From the NCBI RefSeq assembly GCF_022271435.1, contig NZ_JAFIQY010000016.1, forward strand, positions 1-64,000: a stretch of DNA of 64,000 bases. The letters are read 5' to 3'. The first letter of the stretch is position 1. Every line of letters starts with the position of its first letter. A program made the translations under genes and the position numbers. Origin of the DNA: Streptomyces monomycini. GTDB lineage: Bacteria > Actinomycetota > Actinomycetes > Streptomycetales > Streptomycetaceae. Of this stretch, positions 33,871 through 42,083 are shown piece after piece. The notes beneath the pieces were generated by a model that saw only the letters and a list, made by a program, of their open reading frames with translations, ran no database searches and was not told the origin of the DNA.

Positions 33871-35102
33871 GCGGACGGCCTCCCGGCGAGCAGGCCGCCC
33901 ACCCCGCCGGTACGGACGTGGCCTTCCCGCTCTCCCGGCGCGGTGACGTCGTCCCCGCCGAGTGCGCCTGGCTGCGCGACGAGCGCCCGGTCGCCCGGGT
34001 ACGCACGCTGGCCGGCGACCCGGCTTGGCTGGTGTCCACCTACGACCTGGCCGGCCGGGTCCTGGACGACGAGACCTTCAGCCTCTCCGCCACCGCCGCC
34101 CCCGGCGCGCCCCAGCAGTACGCGCCCACCTTCCCCGTCCAGATCCGCAACAACCTGTCGCGCATCAAGGACGAGGGGACGCGGGATGCCGTGATGCAGG
34201 CCCTGTCGCCCCGCGCGATCAAGCAGGCGGCGGACCGGTTCCGGCACCGGGCCGACGCACTGATCGACGAGCTGCTGGCCGAGGGCCCGCCCGTCGACCT
34301 CAAGGACCGGTTCGCCGACCCCTACACCGCGTCCGTGATGTGCACCGTCCTGGGGTTGCCCGACGACGACTGGCGCCGGCTGATGAGCGGTCTGGACATC
34401 AGCATCATGACCGCGCCCCGCCCCCTCGAAGGCGCCTTGGCCAACTGGGACAAGGGAATGTCCCACATGGCCGGGCTGCTGCGGGCGCCCGGCGCGACCG
34501 ACGCGCCCGGCCTCCTCGGCGCGCTGGCACGGGTCCGCGCCGACAGCGGTGGCGGCGAGGAGGCGAGTACCGACGAACACCTCACGATGACGCTGCACTC
34601 CCTGTTCGAAGCGGGAGCGGTCAGCACCTCCGCCTTCCTGACGCTGGCGATCCTGCTCCTGCTCCGTGACAGCGAGCAACGGCGGTGGCTGGGGGACCAC
34701 CCCGAGGCCATCGGCCCGGCGGTGGAGGAACTGCTGCGCTACAACCTGTCCATCGGTGACGCACTGCCGCGCATCGCCACCCGGGACACCGAACTGGGCG
34801 GCGTGCCCGTCGCCGCGGGCGACCTCGTCCTCGTCCTGGTCGAAGGCGCCAACCACGACCCGGCCGTCTTCCGCGACCCGGGCCGGCTGGACCTGACCCG
34901 GACGCCCAATCCCCACCTGGCGTTCGGCAGCGGCCGCCACTACTGCCCGGCCACCACGCTGGCCCGGGCCCACGCGGCCACCGCGCTCACCGCCCTGCTC
35001 GCGCGCCTGCCCGGCCTGCGCCTGGCCGTCCCCGCCGATGAGCTCAACTGGCGCTCCGGCTGGATCAAACGCACACCTGAACGCCTGCCGGTGCTCTGGT
35101 GA
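33867..35102 (+). CDS. Cytochrome P450 of the cyclodipeptide cluster
   Basis: 411 residues from GTG 33867, overlapping the CDPS stop. The haem-binding loop is HLAFGSGRHYCPATTLAR with the Cys ligand; the K-helix ExxR is EELLR. The I-helix reads FEAGAVSTSAF, lacking the usual acid-alcohol pair (A-G-x-E/D-T), as in some P450s that do C-C or C-O coupling. CDPS-linked P450s form C-C bonds, hydroxylate, or couple cyclic dipeptides (as CYP121 does). It is co-translated with CDPS and the oxidase subunit that follows (GTGA overlap at 35099). Confidence 0.92.
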   Translation: MSGRPPGEQAAHPAGTDVAFPLSRRGDVVPAECAWLRDERPVARVRTLAGDPAWLVSTYDLAGRVLDDETFSLSATAAPGAPQQYAPTFPVQIRNNLSRIKDEGTRDAVMQALSPRAIKQAADRFRHRADALIDELLAEGPPVDLKDRFADPYTASVMCTVLGLPDDDWRRLMSGLDISIMTAPRPLEGALANWDKGMSHMAGLLRAPGATDAPGLLGALARVRADSGGGEEASTDEHLTMTLHSLFEAGAVSTSAFLTLAILLLLRDSEQRRWLGDHPEAIGPAVEELLRYNLSIGDALPRIATRDTELGGVPVAAGDLVLVLVEGANHDPAVFRDPGRLDLTRTPNPHLAFGSGRHYCPATTLARAHAATALTALLARLPGLRLAVPADELNWRSGWIKRTPERLPVLW

Positions 35103-35665
35103 CGTGCCCCGCCGGGACCACGCCGGAGGCGACCGACTCCGCGGCGGCACGAACGGCGTTCCTGAACCTGCTGCGGTCGCGTGCGGTGGTGCGCCGCTAC
35201 ACCCGCGAACCGGTCGACGACGCGCTGCTCGACGCACTGCTGGACGTCATGCCGGCGGCACCCACGGCCGCCAACAAGCAGGCATGGGGTTTCGTGGCCG
35301 TCCGGGACCCCTACACGGTGCGCTGCCTGCGGGCCTTCGCGCCGGGCATGATCGGCCTGCCGCCGCTGGTGGTCACGGCGTGCTTCGACCGCGACCGTGC
35401 CGCCCGCGAGGACAGCGGGCCCACGGACGTCGGGCTGCTGTGCGTGGCCATGGCCGTACAGAACCTGCTCCTGGCCGCGCACGCGACCGGCCTGGGCGGC
35501 TGTCCCGTCAGCAGCTTCTCCCGGACCGCCGTCGGCCGCCTGCTGGCACTGCCGCCCCACCTCGAACCCGTCCTCCTCGTACCGGTCGGCCACCCGGCGG
35601 ACCCGGTGCGCCCCTCCGCCCGACGCCACCGTGACGAAGTGATCCGCCATGGCACCTGGACCTGA
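35099..35665 (+). CDS. Cyclodipeptide oxidase large subunit (AlbA-like nitroreductase family)
   Basis: 188 residues from GTG 35099, overlapping the P450 stop. The nitroreductase-type FMN fold: LLRSRAVVRRYTREPVDDALLDALLD with the FMN-contacting Arg pair, PTAANKQAWGFVAV, VQNLLLAAHATGLGGCPVSSFS and VLLVPVGHPADPVRP. AlbA with small subunit AlbB forms cyclic dipeptide oxidase filaments that introduce alpha,beta double bonds. Here the subunit B gene overlaps its end by 17 bases, as albA/albB do, which supports the assignment. Confidence 0.85.
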   Translation: MTCPAGTTPEATDSAAARTAFLNLLRSRAVVRRYTREPVDDALLDALLDVMPAAPTAANKQAWGFVAVRDPYTVRCLRAFAPGMIGLPPLVVTACFDRDRAAREDSGPTDVGLLCVAMAVQNLLLAAHATGLGGCPVSSFSRTAVGRLLALPPHLEPVLLVPVGHPADPVRPSARRHRDEVIRHGTWT

Positions 35666-35993
35666 CCAGCCGACGACAGCACCCGACCTGACCGATGACA
35701 TCGTCCTGCTGGCCGCCTTTCTCCTCAGCAGCGCCCACGGCCTGCTGGACGAACCCCCGGCGTACGGCCCGGCCCGCTGCGCCGACGGCGCCCGGCGCGC
35801 CCTCGAACTGCTGGACGCGTACGGGGAGCCGGACCCGGCTCTGCTGAGAGTCCGCACGCAGCTGGAGGACGCGATGTGCGGCCCCATGGCCGACGTGGAC
35901 CTGCCGTCCCTGCTCCGTACGGCGTGCGAGCAGATGCTGGACGTCATCACGGCCCGCCGGGCGGGGGCGCCGCACGTGCCGGCCACCGGCTGA
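35649..35993 (+). CDS. Cyclodipeptide oxidase small subunit (AlbB-like, DUF6092)
   Basis: 114 residues, ATG 35649, starting 17 bases inside the large-subunit gene. An N-terminal proline-rich leader is followed by DDIVLLAAFLLSSAHGLLDEPPAYGPARCADGARRALELLD. This matches what I recall of the DUF6092/AlbB family; mainly helical. AlbB partners AlbA to form the active FMN enzyme. It is the last gene of the four-gene overlapping operon. Confidence 0.78.
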   Translation: MAPGPDQPTTAPDLTDDIVLLAAFLLSSAHGLLDEPPAYGPARCADGARRALELLDAYGEPDPALLRVRTQLEDAMCGPMADVDLPSLLRTACEQMLDVITARRAGAPHVPATG

Positions 35994-36052
35994 CGTCGCA
36001 CACCGCGCAGCCGTGGCCCGTCACCCTGCCGTGACACACCGCGGCGCCGCCG

Positions 36053-36793
36053 TCACCGCAGCGCCACCGACACCCCGTCCTCCTTCGGCCCGAGGAAGCG
36101 CGGATCGGGCCGTACGGCGGCCTCGGCCGCCGCCTTCGCCGCCGCGAACACCTCGCGGGTCCCGCCGTAGTACCAGGTCACGTCGTGCCGGGCGTCGACG
36201 CCGACCCCGTACGCGTCGATACCGGCCGCACCGCACAGCGCCAGCGCGCGCCGGATGTGGAAGCCCTGGCTGACCAGGACGGCCCGGTCCACGCCGAAGA
36301 CCCGGTGGGCGCGGGAGCACGAGTCCCAGGTGTCGAAACCCGCGTAGTCGCTGACGATCCGGTCCGCCGGGACGCCGTGCGCGACCAGGTACCGGCGCAT
36401 GGCGTCCGGCTCGTCGTAGTCCTCGCGGCTGTTGTCGCCGGTCACCAGGAGCGCGCGGACCGTGCCGCGCTCGTAGAGGCGGGCGGCGGCGTCCAGCCGG
36501 TGCGCCAGGTACGGGGAGGGCTCGCCGTCCCACAGCCCCGCGCCGAAGACCACGGCGACCGGCGCCGCCGGGACGTCCTCGACCGTACGGATCCGGGACG
36601 CCGCGGCGGCGTTCATCCACGTCGCCGGCAGCAGTGCCAGGACGCACGCCAGCACGGCGACCTGGAAGACCCGCCGCTGTCCGCGCCGCGTCCGGGGTAG
36701 GCGCACTCGGCTCCGTACGCGCCGTAGCCGCCCTTCCCGCTGTGCCTGCTGTGGCCGCTGTGCCTGTTGTGACTGATGCGTCCGCTGTGTCAT
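36053..36793 (-). CDS. SanA/YdcF-like DUF218 membrane protein
   Basis: 246 residues from ATG 36791-36793. The first 40 residues are Gln/Arg-rich, encoded by a CTGTTG-like repeat. One membrane helix follows (VAVLACVLALLPATWM). The DUF218 domain faces outward: AVVFGAGLWDGEPSPYLAHRLDAAARLY, VRALLVTGDNSREDYDEPDAMRRYL, VLVSQGFHIRRALALC. These are SanA-type motifs (vancomycin resistance/envelope integrity in enteric bacteria). Role in this organism unknown. Confidence 0.82.
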   Translation of the reverse strand: MTQRTHQSQQAQRPQQAQREGRLRRVRSRVRLPRTRRGQRRVFQVAVLACVLALLPATWMNAAAASRIRTVEDVPAAPVAVVFGAGLWDGEPSPYLAHRLDAAARLYERGTVRALLVTGDNSREDYDEPDAMRRYLVAHGVPADRIVSDYAGFDTWDSCSRAHRVFGVDRAVLVSQGFHIRRALALCGAAGIDAYGVGVDARHDVTWYYGGTREVFAAAKAAAEAAVRPDPRFLGPKEDGVSVALR

Positions 36794-36912
36794 CCGTTGC
36801 CCCCGTTGTTCTTGTTGCTGACGCAAGCAGCGACGCGCCGTGGCCTGGCATGGTTGCGGGAACGAGGGGGCCGGGCCCCCGCCCCGTACCGCACCCGAAG
36901 GAGCCCGCCCGG

Positions 36913-37401
36913 ATGACCACCGAGCCCGAGCGCCTGCCGTTCTTCGTCTACGGAACGCTGCGCCCCGGCCGGGCCAACCACGCCCGGTGCCTGCGCGGCC
37001 GCACGGCGTCCGAGGAATCCGCCCTGGTCAGAGGCGTGTCGCTGTACGAGGGACCAGGTTATCCGTACGCCGTGCCGGGCCCCGCCGAAGCCGTCGTGCA
37101 CGGCGACCTCATAGCGCCGCGCGAGGACGCCTACGACTCCGTGCGCGCCGCCCTGGACCGGCTGGAGGGGTACGTTCCGGGCGGCCCCGGCAACCTCTAC
37201 GAGCGGGTGGCGCGGCAGGCCGAGTGCGTGGACGGCCGGAGCGTACGGGCCTGGATGTACGTGGCCGCCGCACCGCTCGCCGCCCGGCTGCGCGCGTCCG
37301 GCCCACCGATACCCGGCGGCGACTGGCTGCGCGGACGCGCTGCGGGGGCGCCGCCCTGTACGGCCGCCCCGGCCGCCCGTCCAGCGCCGCCGCCCGGTTA
37401 A
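36913..37401 (+). CDS. Gamma-glutamylcyclotransferase-like (GGCT/AIG2) protein
   Basis: 162 residues, ATG 36913 with GAAGGAG upstream. The N-terminal FFVYGTLRPGRANHARCL is the substrate-binding loop of the fold; GDLIAPREDAY and LDRLEGYVPGGPGNLYER carry the conserved acidic residue; VRAWMYV follows. The C-terminal 25 residues are proline/alanine-rich. Family members release 5-oxoproline from gamma-glutamyl amines or act on related amides. Confidence 0.8.
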   Translation: MTTEPERLPFFVYGTLRPGRANHARCLRGRTASEESALVRGVSLYEGPGYPYAVPGPAEAVVHGDLIAPREDAYDSVRAALDRLEGYVPGGPGNLYERVARQAECVDGRSVRAWMYVAAAPLAARLRASGPPIPGGDWLRGRAAGAPPCTAAPAARPAPPPG

Positions 37402-37496
37402 TCTGGACGACTTCCCCCGAACCGCAACAGGACCCGGCGGCTCCGCCAGTACTGGAAGCCCCGGCGGCCCCAGCAGCAGACAGGTGTGATCCCAGC

Positions 37497-38513
37497 GTGC
37501 CCCCCTCCACCCCGAGCCCGGCGAACCCCCCGTTCCCCAAGGCGGAACTGCACCTCCACATCGAGGGCACCCTGGAACCCGAGCTGGCCTTCGCCCTCGC
37601 CGAGCGCAACGGCGTCACCCTGCCGTACGCCACCGAAGACGAGCTGCGTCGCGCGTACTCCTTCAGCGACCTCCAGTCGTTCCTGAACCTCTACTACGCG
37701 CTGATGGCGGTCCTGCGCACCGAGGACGACTTCGCCGACCTCACCCACGCCTACCTGGCGCGCGCGGAGGCCCAGGGTGTCCGGCACGCGGAGATCTTCT
37801 TCGACCCGCAGGCGCACACCGCGCGCGGCGTCCCCGTCGGCACGGTGATCGAGGGCCTGACGCGCGCCCTGGACACCGCCGAGGAGCGGTACGGCATCAC
37901 CACCCGCCTGATCATGTGCTTCCTGCGCGACGAGAGCGCCGAGTCGGCCCTCGCCACCTTCGAGGCGGCCCGCCCGTACCTGGACCGGATCACCGCCGTC
38001 GGCCTGGACTCGGCGGAGGTCGGGCACCCGCCGTCGAAGTTCAGGGAGGTCTACGCGCTGGCGCGGGAGGCCGGGCTCAAGTGCGTGGCGCACGCGGGCG
38101 AGGAAGGCCCGCCGTCGTACGTCTGGGAGGCGCTGGACGTCCTCGGCGTGGACCGGGTCGACCACGGCGTGCGCTGCCTGGAGGACGAGCGGCTGGTCGC
38201 CCGCCTGGTCGCCGACCAGGTGCCGCTCACCGTCTGCCCGCTGTCCAACGTCCGGCTGCGCGTCATCGGCGAACTGGCCGACCACCCGCTGCCCGCCATG
38301 CTGGAAGCGGGCCTGCTGGTCACCGTCAACTCCGACGATCCCGCCTACTTCGGCGGCTACGCCGACGACAACTTCACCGCCGTACGCGACGCCCTGAACC
38401 TGGACGAGGAGACCCTGCGCACCCTCGCCCGCAACTCCTTCCGCGCGTCCTTCCTGGACGAGCCGACCCGCGAGGCGTACCTCAAGGAGGTCGAGGCGCA
38501 CGGCCGTACGTGA
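37497..38513 (+). CDS. Adenosine/adenine deaminase family; adenine deaminase-type motifs
   Basis: 338 residues from GTG 37497. Metal ligands: HLHIEGT (HxH) near residue 19, the His-x-Gly-Glu of VAHAGEEGPPSYVWEAL, and VTVNSDDPAYFGGY with the Asp pair. Blocks such as FFDPQAHTARGVP, AVGLDSAEVGHPPSKFREV and TVCPLSNVRLRV closely match the adenine deaminase branch (Pseudomonas PA0148, fungal Aah1) as I remember it, not classical adenosine deaminases. It likely hydrolyses adenine to hypoxanthine in purine salvage; adenosine is the alternative. Confidence 0.82.
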   Translation: MPPSTPSPANPPFPKAELHLHIEGTLEPELAFALAERNGVTLPYATEDELRRAYSFSDLQSFLNLYYALMAVLRTEDDFADLTHAYLARAEAQGVRHAEIFFDPQAHTARGVPVGTVIEGLTRALDTAEERYGITTRLIMCFLRDESAESALATFEAARPYLDRITAVGLDSAEVGHPPSKFREVYALAREAGLKCVAHAGEEGPPSYVWEALDVLGVDRVDHGVRCLEDERLVARLVADQVPLTVCPLSNVRLRVIGELADHPLPAMLEAGLLVTVNSDDPAYFGGYADDNFTAVRDALNLDEETLRTLARNSFRASFLDEPTREAYLKEVEAHGRT

Positions 38514-38568
38514 CCGTGCGGCGGGCCGGGGACGCCGACGGTCCCCGGCCGCGTGACCGACGCCACCG

Positions 38569-38599
38569 TTGACCTCAAGTCCGGTTGAGTTCCTAGGTT
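38569..38599 (+). promoter_or_regulatory. MerR/SoxR-type promoter with 19-bp spacer
   Basis: TTGACC (38569-38574) and TAGGTT (38594-38599) are separated by 19 bp. The dyad CTCAA (38574-38578) N6 TTGAG (38585-38589) starts at the last base of the -35 box and ends inside the spacer. Overlong spacers with a central dyad are the hallmark of MerR-class activated promoters, and the dyad resembles the SoxR box (CCTCAA...TTGAGG). It lies 48 bases before the MarR-family gene. No merR/soxR gene is nearby. Confidence 0.55.
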
Positions 38600-38646
38600 C
38601 TTCCTCATCAGGCACGACGCCCGTAACGGGCAGAGGAGGCACCACC

Positions 38647-39102
38647 ATGGAGTACTCGCACAGCGACGCCGAACTGGCCGGCCAGCCCATCGGCTACTGG
38701 GCCTGGGCCGCCCACACGGCGGCCGTCACCCACATCCGCGCCGGGCTGGCCCGCCACGGCCTGAACCAGCCCCAGTGGTGGGTGCTCAACCAGCTCGCGG
38801 GCCACGCCGACGGCCGTGACCGGACGGAGGTGACCGACATGCTCAAGGGCTATCTGGACACCGGCGCCGACGGCATCGGCGCGGCCGTCGACGACCTCCT
38901 CGGCCGCGGCCTCGCCGCCGCCGGCGGCGACCGGCTGCACATCACCGCCGAGGGCGCGGACCTGCGCGCCACCTGCGCCGCCCTCCAGGTGGAGATGCGC
39001 GCCCGGATCCACGACGGCATCAGCGACGAGGAGTACGTCCGTACGCTGAAGGTGCTCCAGCGGATGATCCACAACGTCGGCGGGAAGATGCGGCACCACT
39101 GA
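38647..39102 (+). CDS. MarR-family transcriptional regulator
   Basis: 151 residues, ATG 38647. Helical start PIGYWAWAAHTAAVTHIRAGLARHGLNQPQWWVLNQLAG leads into a winged helix (RTEVTDMLKGYL..., VDDLLGRGLAAAGGDRLHITAEG). The C-terminal dimerisation helix reads DEEYVRTLKVLQRMIHNVG. MarR regulators repress or sense phenolics and oxidants. The recognition helix is less canonical than usual. It has its own promoter with a MerR/SoxR-like dyad, hinting at redox input. Confidence 0.85.
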   Translation: MEYSHSDAELAGQPIGYWAWAAHTAAVTHIRAGLARHGLNQPQWWVLNQLAGHADGRDRTEVTDMLKGYLDTGADGIGAAVDDLLGRGLAAAGGDRLHITAEGADLRATCAALQVEMRARIHDGISDEEYVRTLKVLQRMIHNVGGKMRHH

Positions 39103-39212
39103 GGCCCTCATTACCCCGGGAGTAATCGACCGCACGCCCCTCCCGCGACAGGATCGGCCCCGTCGAGGAAGCCGCATCCGCCGGACCCGCCCGCCGCAGC
39201 GAGGAGCACGCG

Positions 39213-39671
39213 ATGACCGCCGATCCCACCCCGCACACGCCGACTCCGGTCACTCCCGTGCGATCCGCCGCCGAAACCACCCGGGCCGTCGTGCAGGAGT
39301 TCCTCACCGCCCGGCTGGCCGGTGACACCGGGCGGCTCACGGAACTCTTCGCCGACGAGGTCGACTGGCTGCTCGCCGAGAACCCGGCCGTCCCGTGGAT
39401 ACGCCCCCGGCGCACGGCCGCCGAATGCGCCGCCCAGGCCGAGGAACTGGCGGCCCACACCGTGCCCGGGAAGTCGCACGCCTCCGTCGGCACGTTCCTC
39501 GTGGACGGCACCGACGCCGTCCTGATGGGACACGTGGCAGGCACCGTACGGGCGACGGGCAAGTCCTTCGAGGGCCCCTTCGCCCTCCATCTCACCGTCG
39601 AGAACGGCCGCATCACCCGCCACCACCTCTACGAGAACAGCCTCTCGATCGCCGAAGCCTGCACGCCGTGA
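39213..39671 (+). CDS. SnoaL-like/NTF2-fold protein
   Basis: 152 residues, ATG 39213 with GAGGAG upstream. After a Thr/Pro-rich leader it has a SnoaL-like cone fold: VVQEFLTARLAGDTGRLTELFADEVDWLL, then VGTFLVDGTDAVLMGHVAGTV and FALHLTVENGRITRHHLYENSLSIAEA. Such proteins are polyketide cyclases, isomerases, or have no known substrate. It may follow the MarR gene in a unit, with a 110-base gap. Convergent with nasA (18-base gap). Confidence 0.82.
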   Translation: MTADPTPHTPTPVTPVRSAAETTRAVVQEFLTARLAGDTGRLTELFADEVDWLLAENPAVPWIRPRRTAAECAAQAEELAAHTVPGKSHASVGTFLVDGTDAVLMGHVAGTVRATGKSFEGPFALHLTVENGRITRHHLYENSLSIAEACTP

Positions 39672-39689
39672 AGGCACCGTGCAGCGCCC

Positions 39690-41870
39690 CTACATCTCCT
39701 CCACCCGCTCCAGCCGTACCGCGCACGTCTTGAACTCCGGCATCCCCGACACCGGGTCCAGCGCCGGATTGGTGAGGGTGTTGGCGCGGCCGGGCCCCGG
39801 CCAGTGGAAGGGCATGAAGACGGTGTCCGCGCGGATCGCCTCGCTGAAGCGGGCGGGGGCCACCGCCCGGCCGCGGCGGGAGACCACCGCGACCGGCCGG
39901 CCGTCCTCGATGCCGTACCGCCGGGCGAGCCGGGGGTGGATCTCGACGTACGGGCCGGGCGCCGCGGCGTTCAGCTCCGGGACGCGGCGGGTCTGGGCGC
40001 CCGACTGGTACTGGGCCAGGACGCGGCCGGTCGTCAGGACCACCGGGTAGCGGTCGTCGGGCTCCTCGGCCGCCGGGCGGTGGGTGACCGGGGCGAAGCG
40101 GGCCCGGCCGTCGGGGGTCGCGAAGCGGTCCAGGAAGAGCCGTGGGGTGCCGGGGTGCTCCTCGTCGGCGCAGGGCCAGAAGACGCCGTCCTCGGCGGCG
40201 ATCCGGCGGTAGGTGATGCCGGCGTAGTCGGCGGGACCGCCGGCGGAGGCGCGGCGCAGTTCGTCGAAGGTCTCCTCCGGGTCGGCGGGGAAGCCCTTCT
40301 CCCATCCGAGGAGGGTGGCGAGGGAATGGAGGACCTGGAGGTCCGTACGGACGCCGGGGGGCGGGGGCAGGGCGCGGCGCCGCAGCAGCACCCGGCCCTC
40401 CAGGTTGGTCGTCGTCCCGGTCTCCTCGGCCCACTGGGCCACCGGCAGGACCACGTCCGCGAGGGCCGCGGTCTCCGAGAGCACCACGTCGGCCACCGCG
40501 AGGAAGTCCAGGCTCCGGAGGCGCTGTTCGACATGGGCGGCGCGGGGTGCGGAGACGACGGGGTTGGAACCCATCACGAGCAGGGCGCGGACGTCCCGGC
40601 CCAGCGCGTCCAGCAGTTCGTACGCGCTGCGTCCGGGGCCCGGCAGGGATTCGGGGGGTACGCCCCACACCCCTGCGACGTGCGCCCGCGCGGCCGGGTC
40701 GGACAGCTTGCGGTAGCCCGGCAACTGGTCGGCCTTCTGACCGTGTTCGCGGCCGCCCTGCCCGTTGCCCTGGCCGGTCAGGCACCCGTACCCGGAGTAC
40801 TCGCGTCCGGCGTGACCGGTCGCCAGGCACAGGTTGATCCACGCGCCGACCGTGTCCGTGCCCTTGGACTGCTGCTCGGGGCCGCGGGCCGTGAGCACCA
40901 TGGCGCTGTCCGCCGAGCAGAACAGGCCGACCGCCGCACGGAGTTGCGGGACCGGTACGCCGGTGATGCGCTCGACCAGCTCCGGCCAGTGCGCCATCGC
41001 CGCGGCCCGGGCCGCCGGCCAGCCGCTGGTGCGCGCCGCGATGAACTCCTCGTCCGTACGGCCCTCCGCCACCACCAGGTGCAGCAGGCCGAGCGCGAGG
41101 GCCAGGTCGGTGCCGGGGCGCGGTGCCAGGTGCAGGTCGGCCTGGTCGGCCGTACGGGTACGGCGCGGGTCGACGACGATCAGCCGGCCGCCGTTCTCCT
41201 TCAGCTCCGTCAGGTGGCGCAGCGCGGGCGGCATGGTTTCGGCCAGGTTGGAGCCGACCAGGACGACGCAGCCGGTGCGGGCGACGTCGGCCAGCGGGAA
41301 GGGCAGCCCGCGGTCCAGGCCGAAGGCCCGCTGGTGCGCGGCGGCGGCCGAGGACATGCAGAACCGGCCGTTGTAGTCGATCTGCGACGTGCCGAGCACC
41401 ACCCGCGCGAACTTGCCCAGCGCGTACGCCTTCTCGTTGGTCAGACCGCCTCCGCCGAAGACGCCCACCGCGTCCTTGCCGTGCCGCGTGCCGGTACGGG
41501 ACAGGCCCTCGGCGACCCGGTCGAGGGCCGTGTCCCAGTCCGCCGGGACGAGCCGGCCGGTCGCCCGGTCGCGTACCAGGGGCTCGGTCAGCCGGACGCC
41601 GGGCGCGAGCACCTCGGCGGCGGTGCGGCCCTTGCCGCACAGGGCGCCCCGGTTGACGGGGAAGGCGGGGCGTTCCACGACCTCGGCGGGGGCGTCCGCG
41701 GCGCCCGCCGGGAGGAGGCGCAGACCCATGCCGCACTGGAGGGCGCAGTACGGGCAGTGGGTGTCGACGGGCTCTGCCGGGCCCGGGAGCGGGGCCGAGG
41801 CAGGGGCAGGGGGCGGCTTCGGGAGCTCGGCCGCCGGGTCGGCGGTGGTGCGGGGGCTGGCGGCGTTCAT
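39690..41870 (-). CDS. nasA: Assimilatory nitrate reductase, molybdopterin catalytic subunit
   Basis: 726 residues from ATG 41868-41870. A 35-residue Pro/Ala leader precedes the [4Fe-4S] motif (CPYCALQCGM ... GALCGKG) and the bis-MGD molybdopterin domains: YNGRFCMSSAAAAHQRAFG with the Cys that may bind Mo, VLVGSNLAETMPP, GLTNEKAYALGKFARVVLG. The C-terminal dinucleotide-binding domain has VVLTTGRVLAQYQSGAQTRRVPEL and FHWPGPGRANTLTNPALD. The family reduces nitrate to nitrite in the cytoplasm. It works with NirBD, encoded about 24 kb to the left. It lacks the NasA C-terminal BFD-type Fe-S extension, so electrons may come from a separate carrier. Confidence 0.9.
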   Translation of the reverse strand: MNAASPRTTADPAAELPKPPPAPASAPLPGPAEPVDTHCPYCALQCGMGLRLLPAGAADAPAEVVERPAFPVNRGALCGKGRTAAEVLAPGVRLTEPLVRDRATGRLVPADWDTALDRVAEGLSRTGTRHGKDAVGVFGGGGLTNEKAYALGKFARVVLGTSQIDYNGRFCMSSAAAAHQRAFGLDRGLPFPLADVARTGCVVLVGSNLAETMPPALRHLTELKENGGRLIVVDPRRTRTADQADLHLAPRPGTDLALALGLLHLVVAEGRTDEEFIAARTSGWPAARAAAMAHWPELVERITGVPVPQLRAAVGLFCSADSAMVLTARGPEQQSKGTDTVGAWINLCLATGHAGREYSGYGCLTGQGNGQGGREHGQKADQLPGYRKLSDPAARAHVAGVWGVPPESLPGPGRSAYELLDALGRDVRALLVMGSNPVVSAPRAAHVEQRLRSLDFLAVADVVLSETAALADVVLPVAQWAEETGTTTNLEGRVLLRRRALPPPPGVRTDLQVLHSLATLLGWEKGFPADPEETFDELRRASAGGPADYAGITYRRIAAEDGVFWPCADEEHPGTPRLFLDRFATPDGRARFAPVTHRPAAEEPDDRYPVVLTTGRVLAQYQSGAQTRRVPELNAAAPGPYVEIHPRLARRYGIEDGRPVAVVSRRGRAVAPARFSEAIRADTVFMPFHWPGPGRANTLTNPALDPVSGMPEFKTCAVRLERVEEM

Positions 41871-42083
41871 ACGGCCAGCCTGCGACGCCCGTGTTTCCGC
41901 CGGTCCGGGACGGCGTTACGGGCCGGCGAAGCGGGCCTCACGGCGCCCGTACGGGGGAGGTGAGGAGGCCGGGGGACCGGACCCGTACCCCTCACGCCCG
42001 TACCCGGCGGCCCGTCAGCCACCGGAAACCAGCCGTCACACCCGCGCAACGGCCCGGCAACGCCCCGATGCCAGGCTCCCCCC

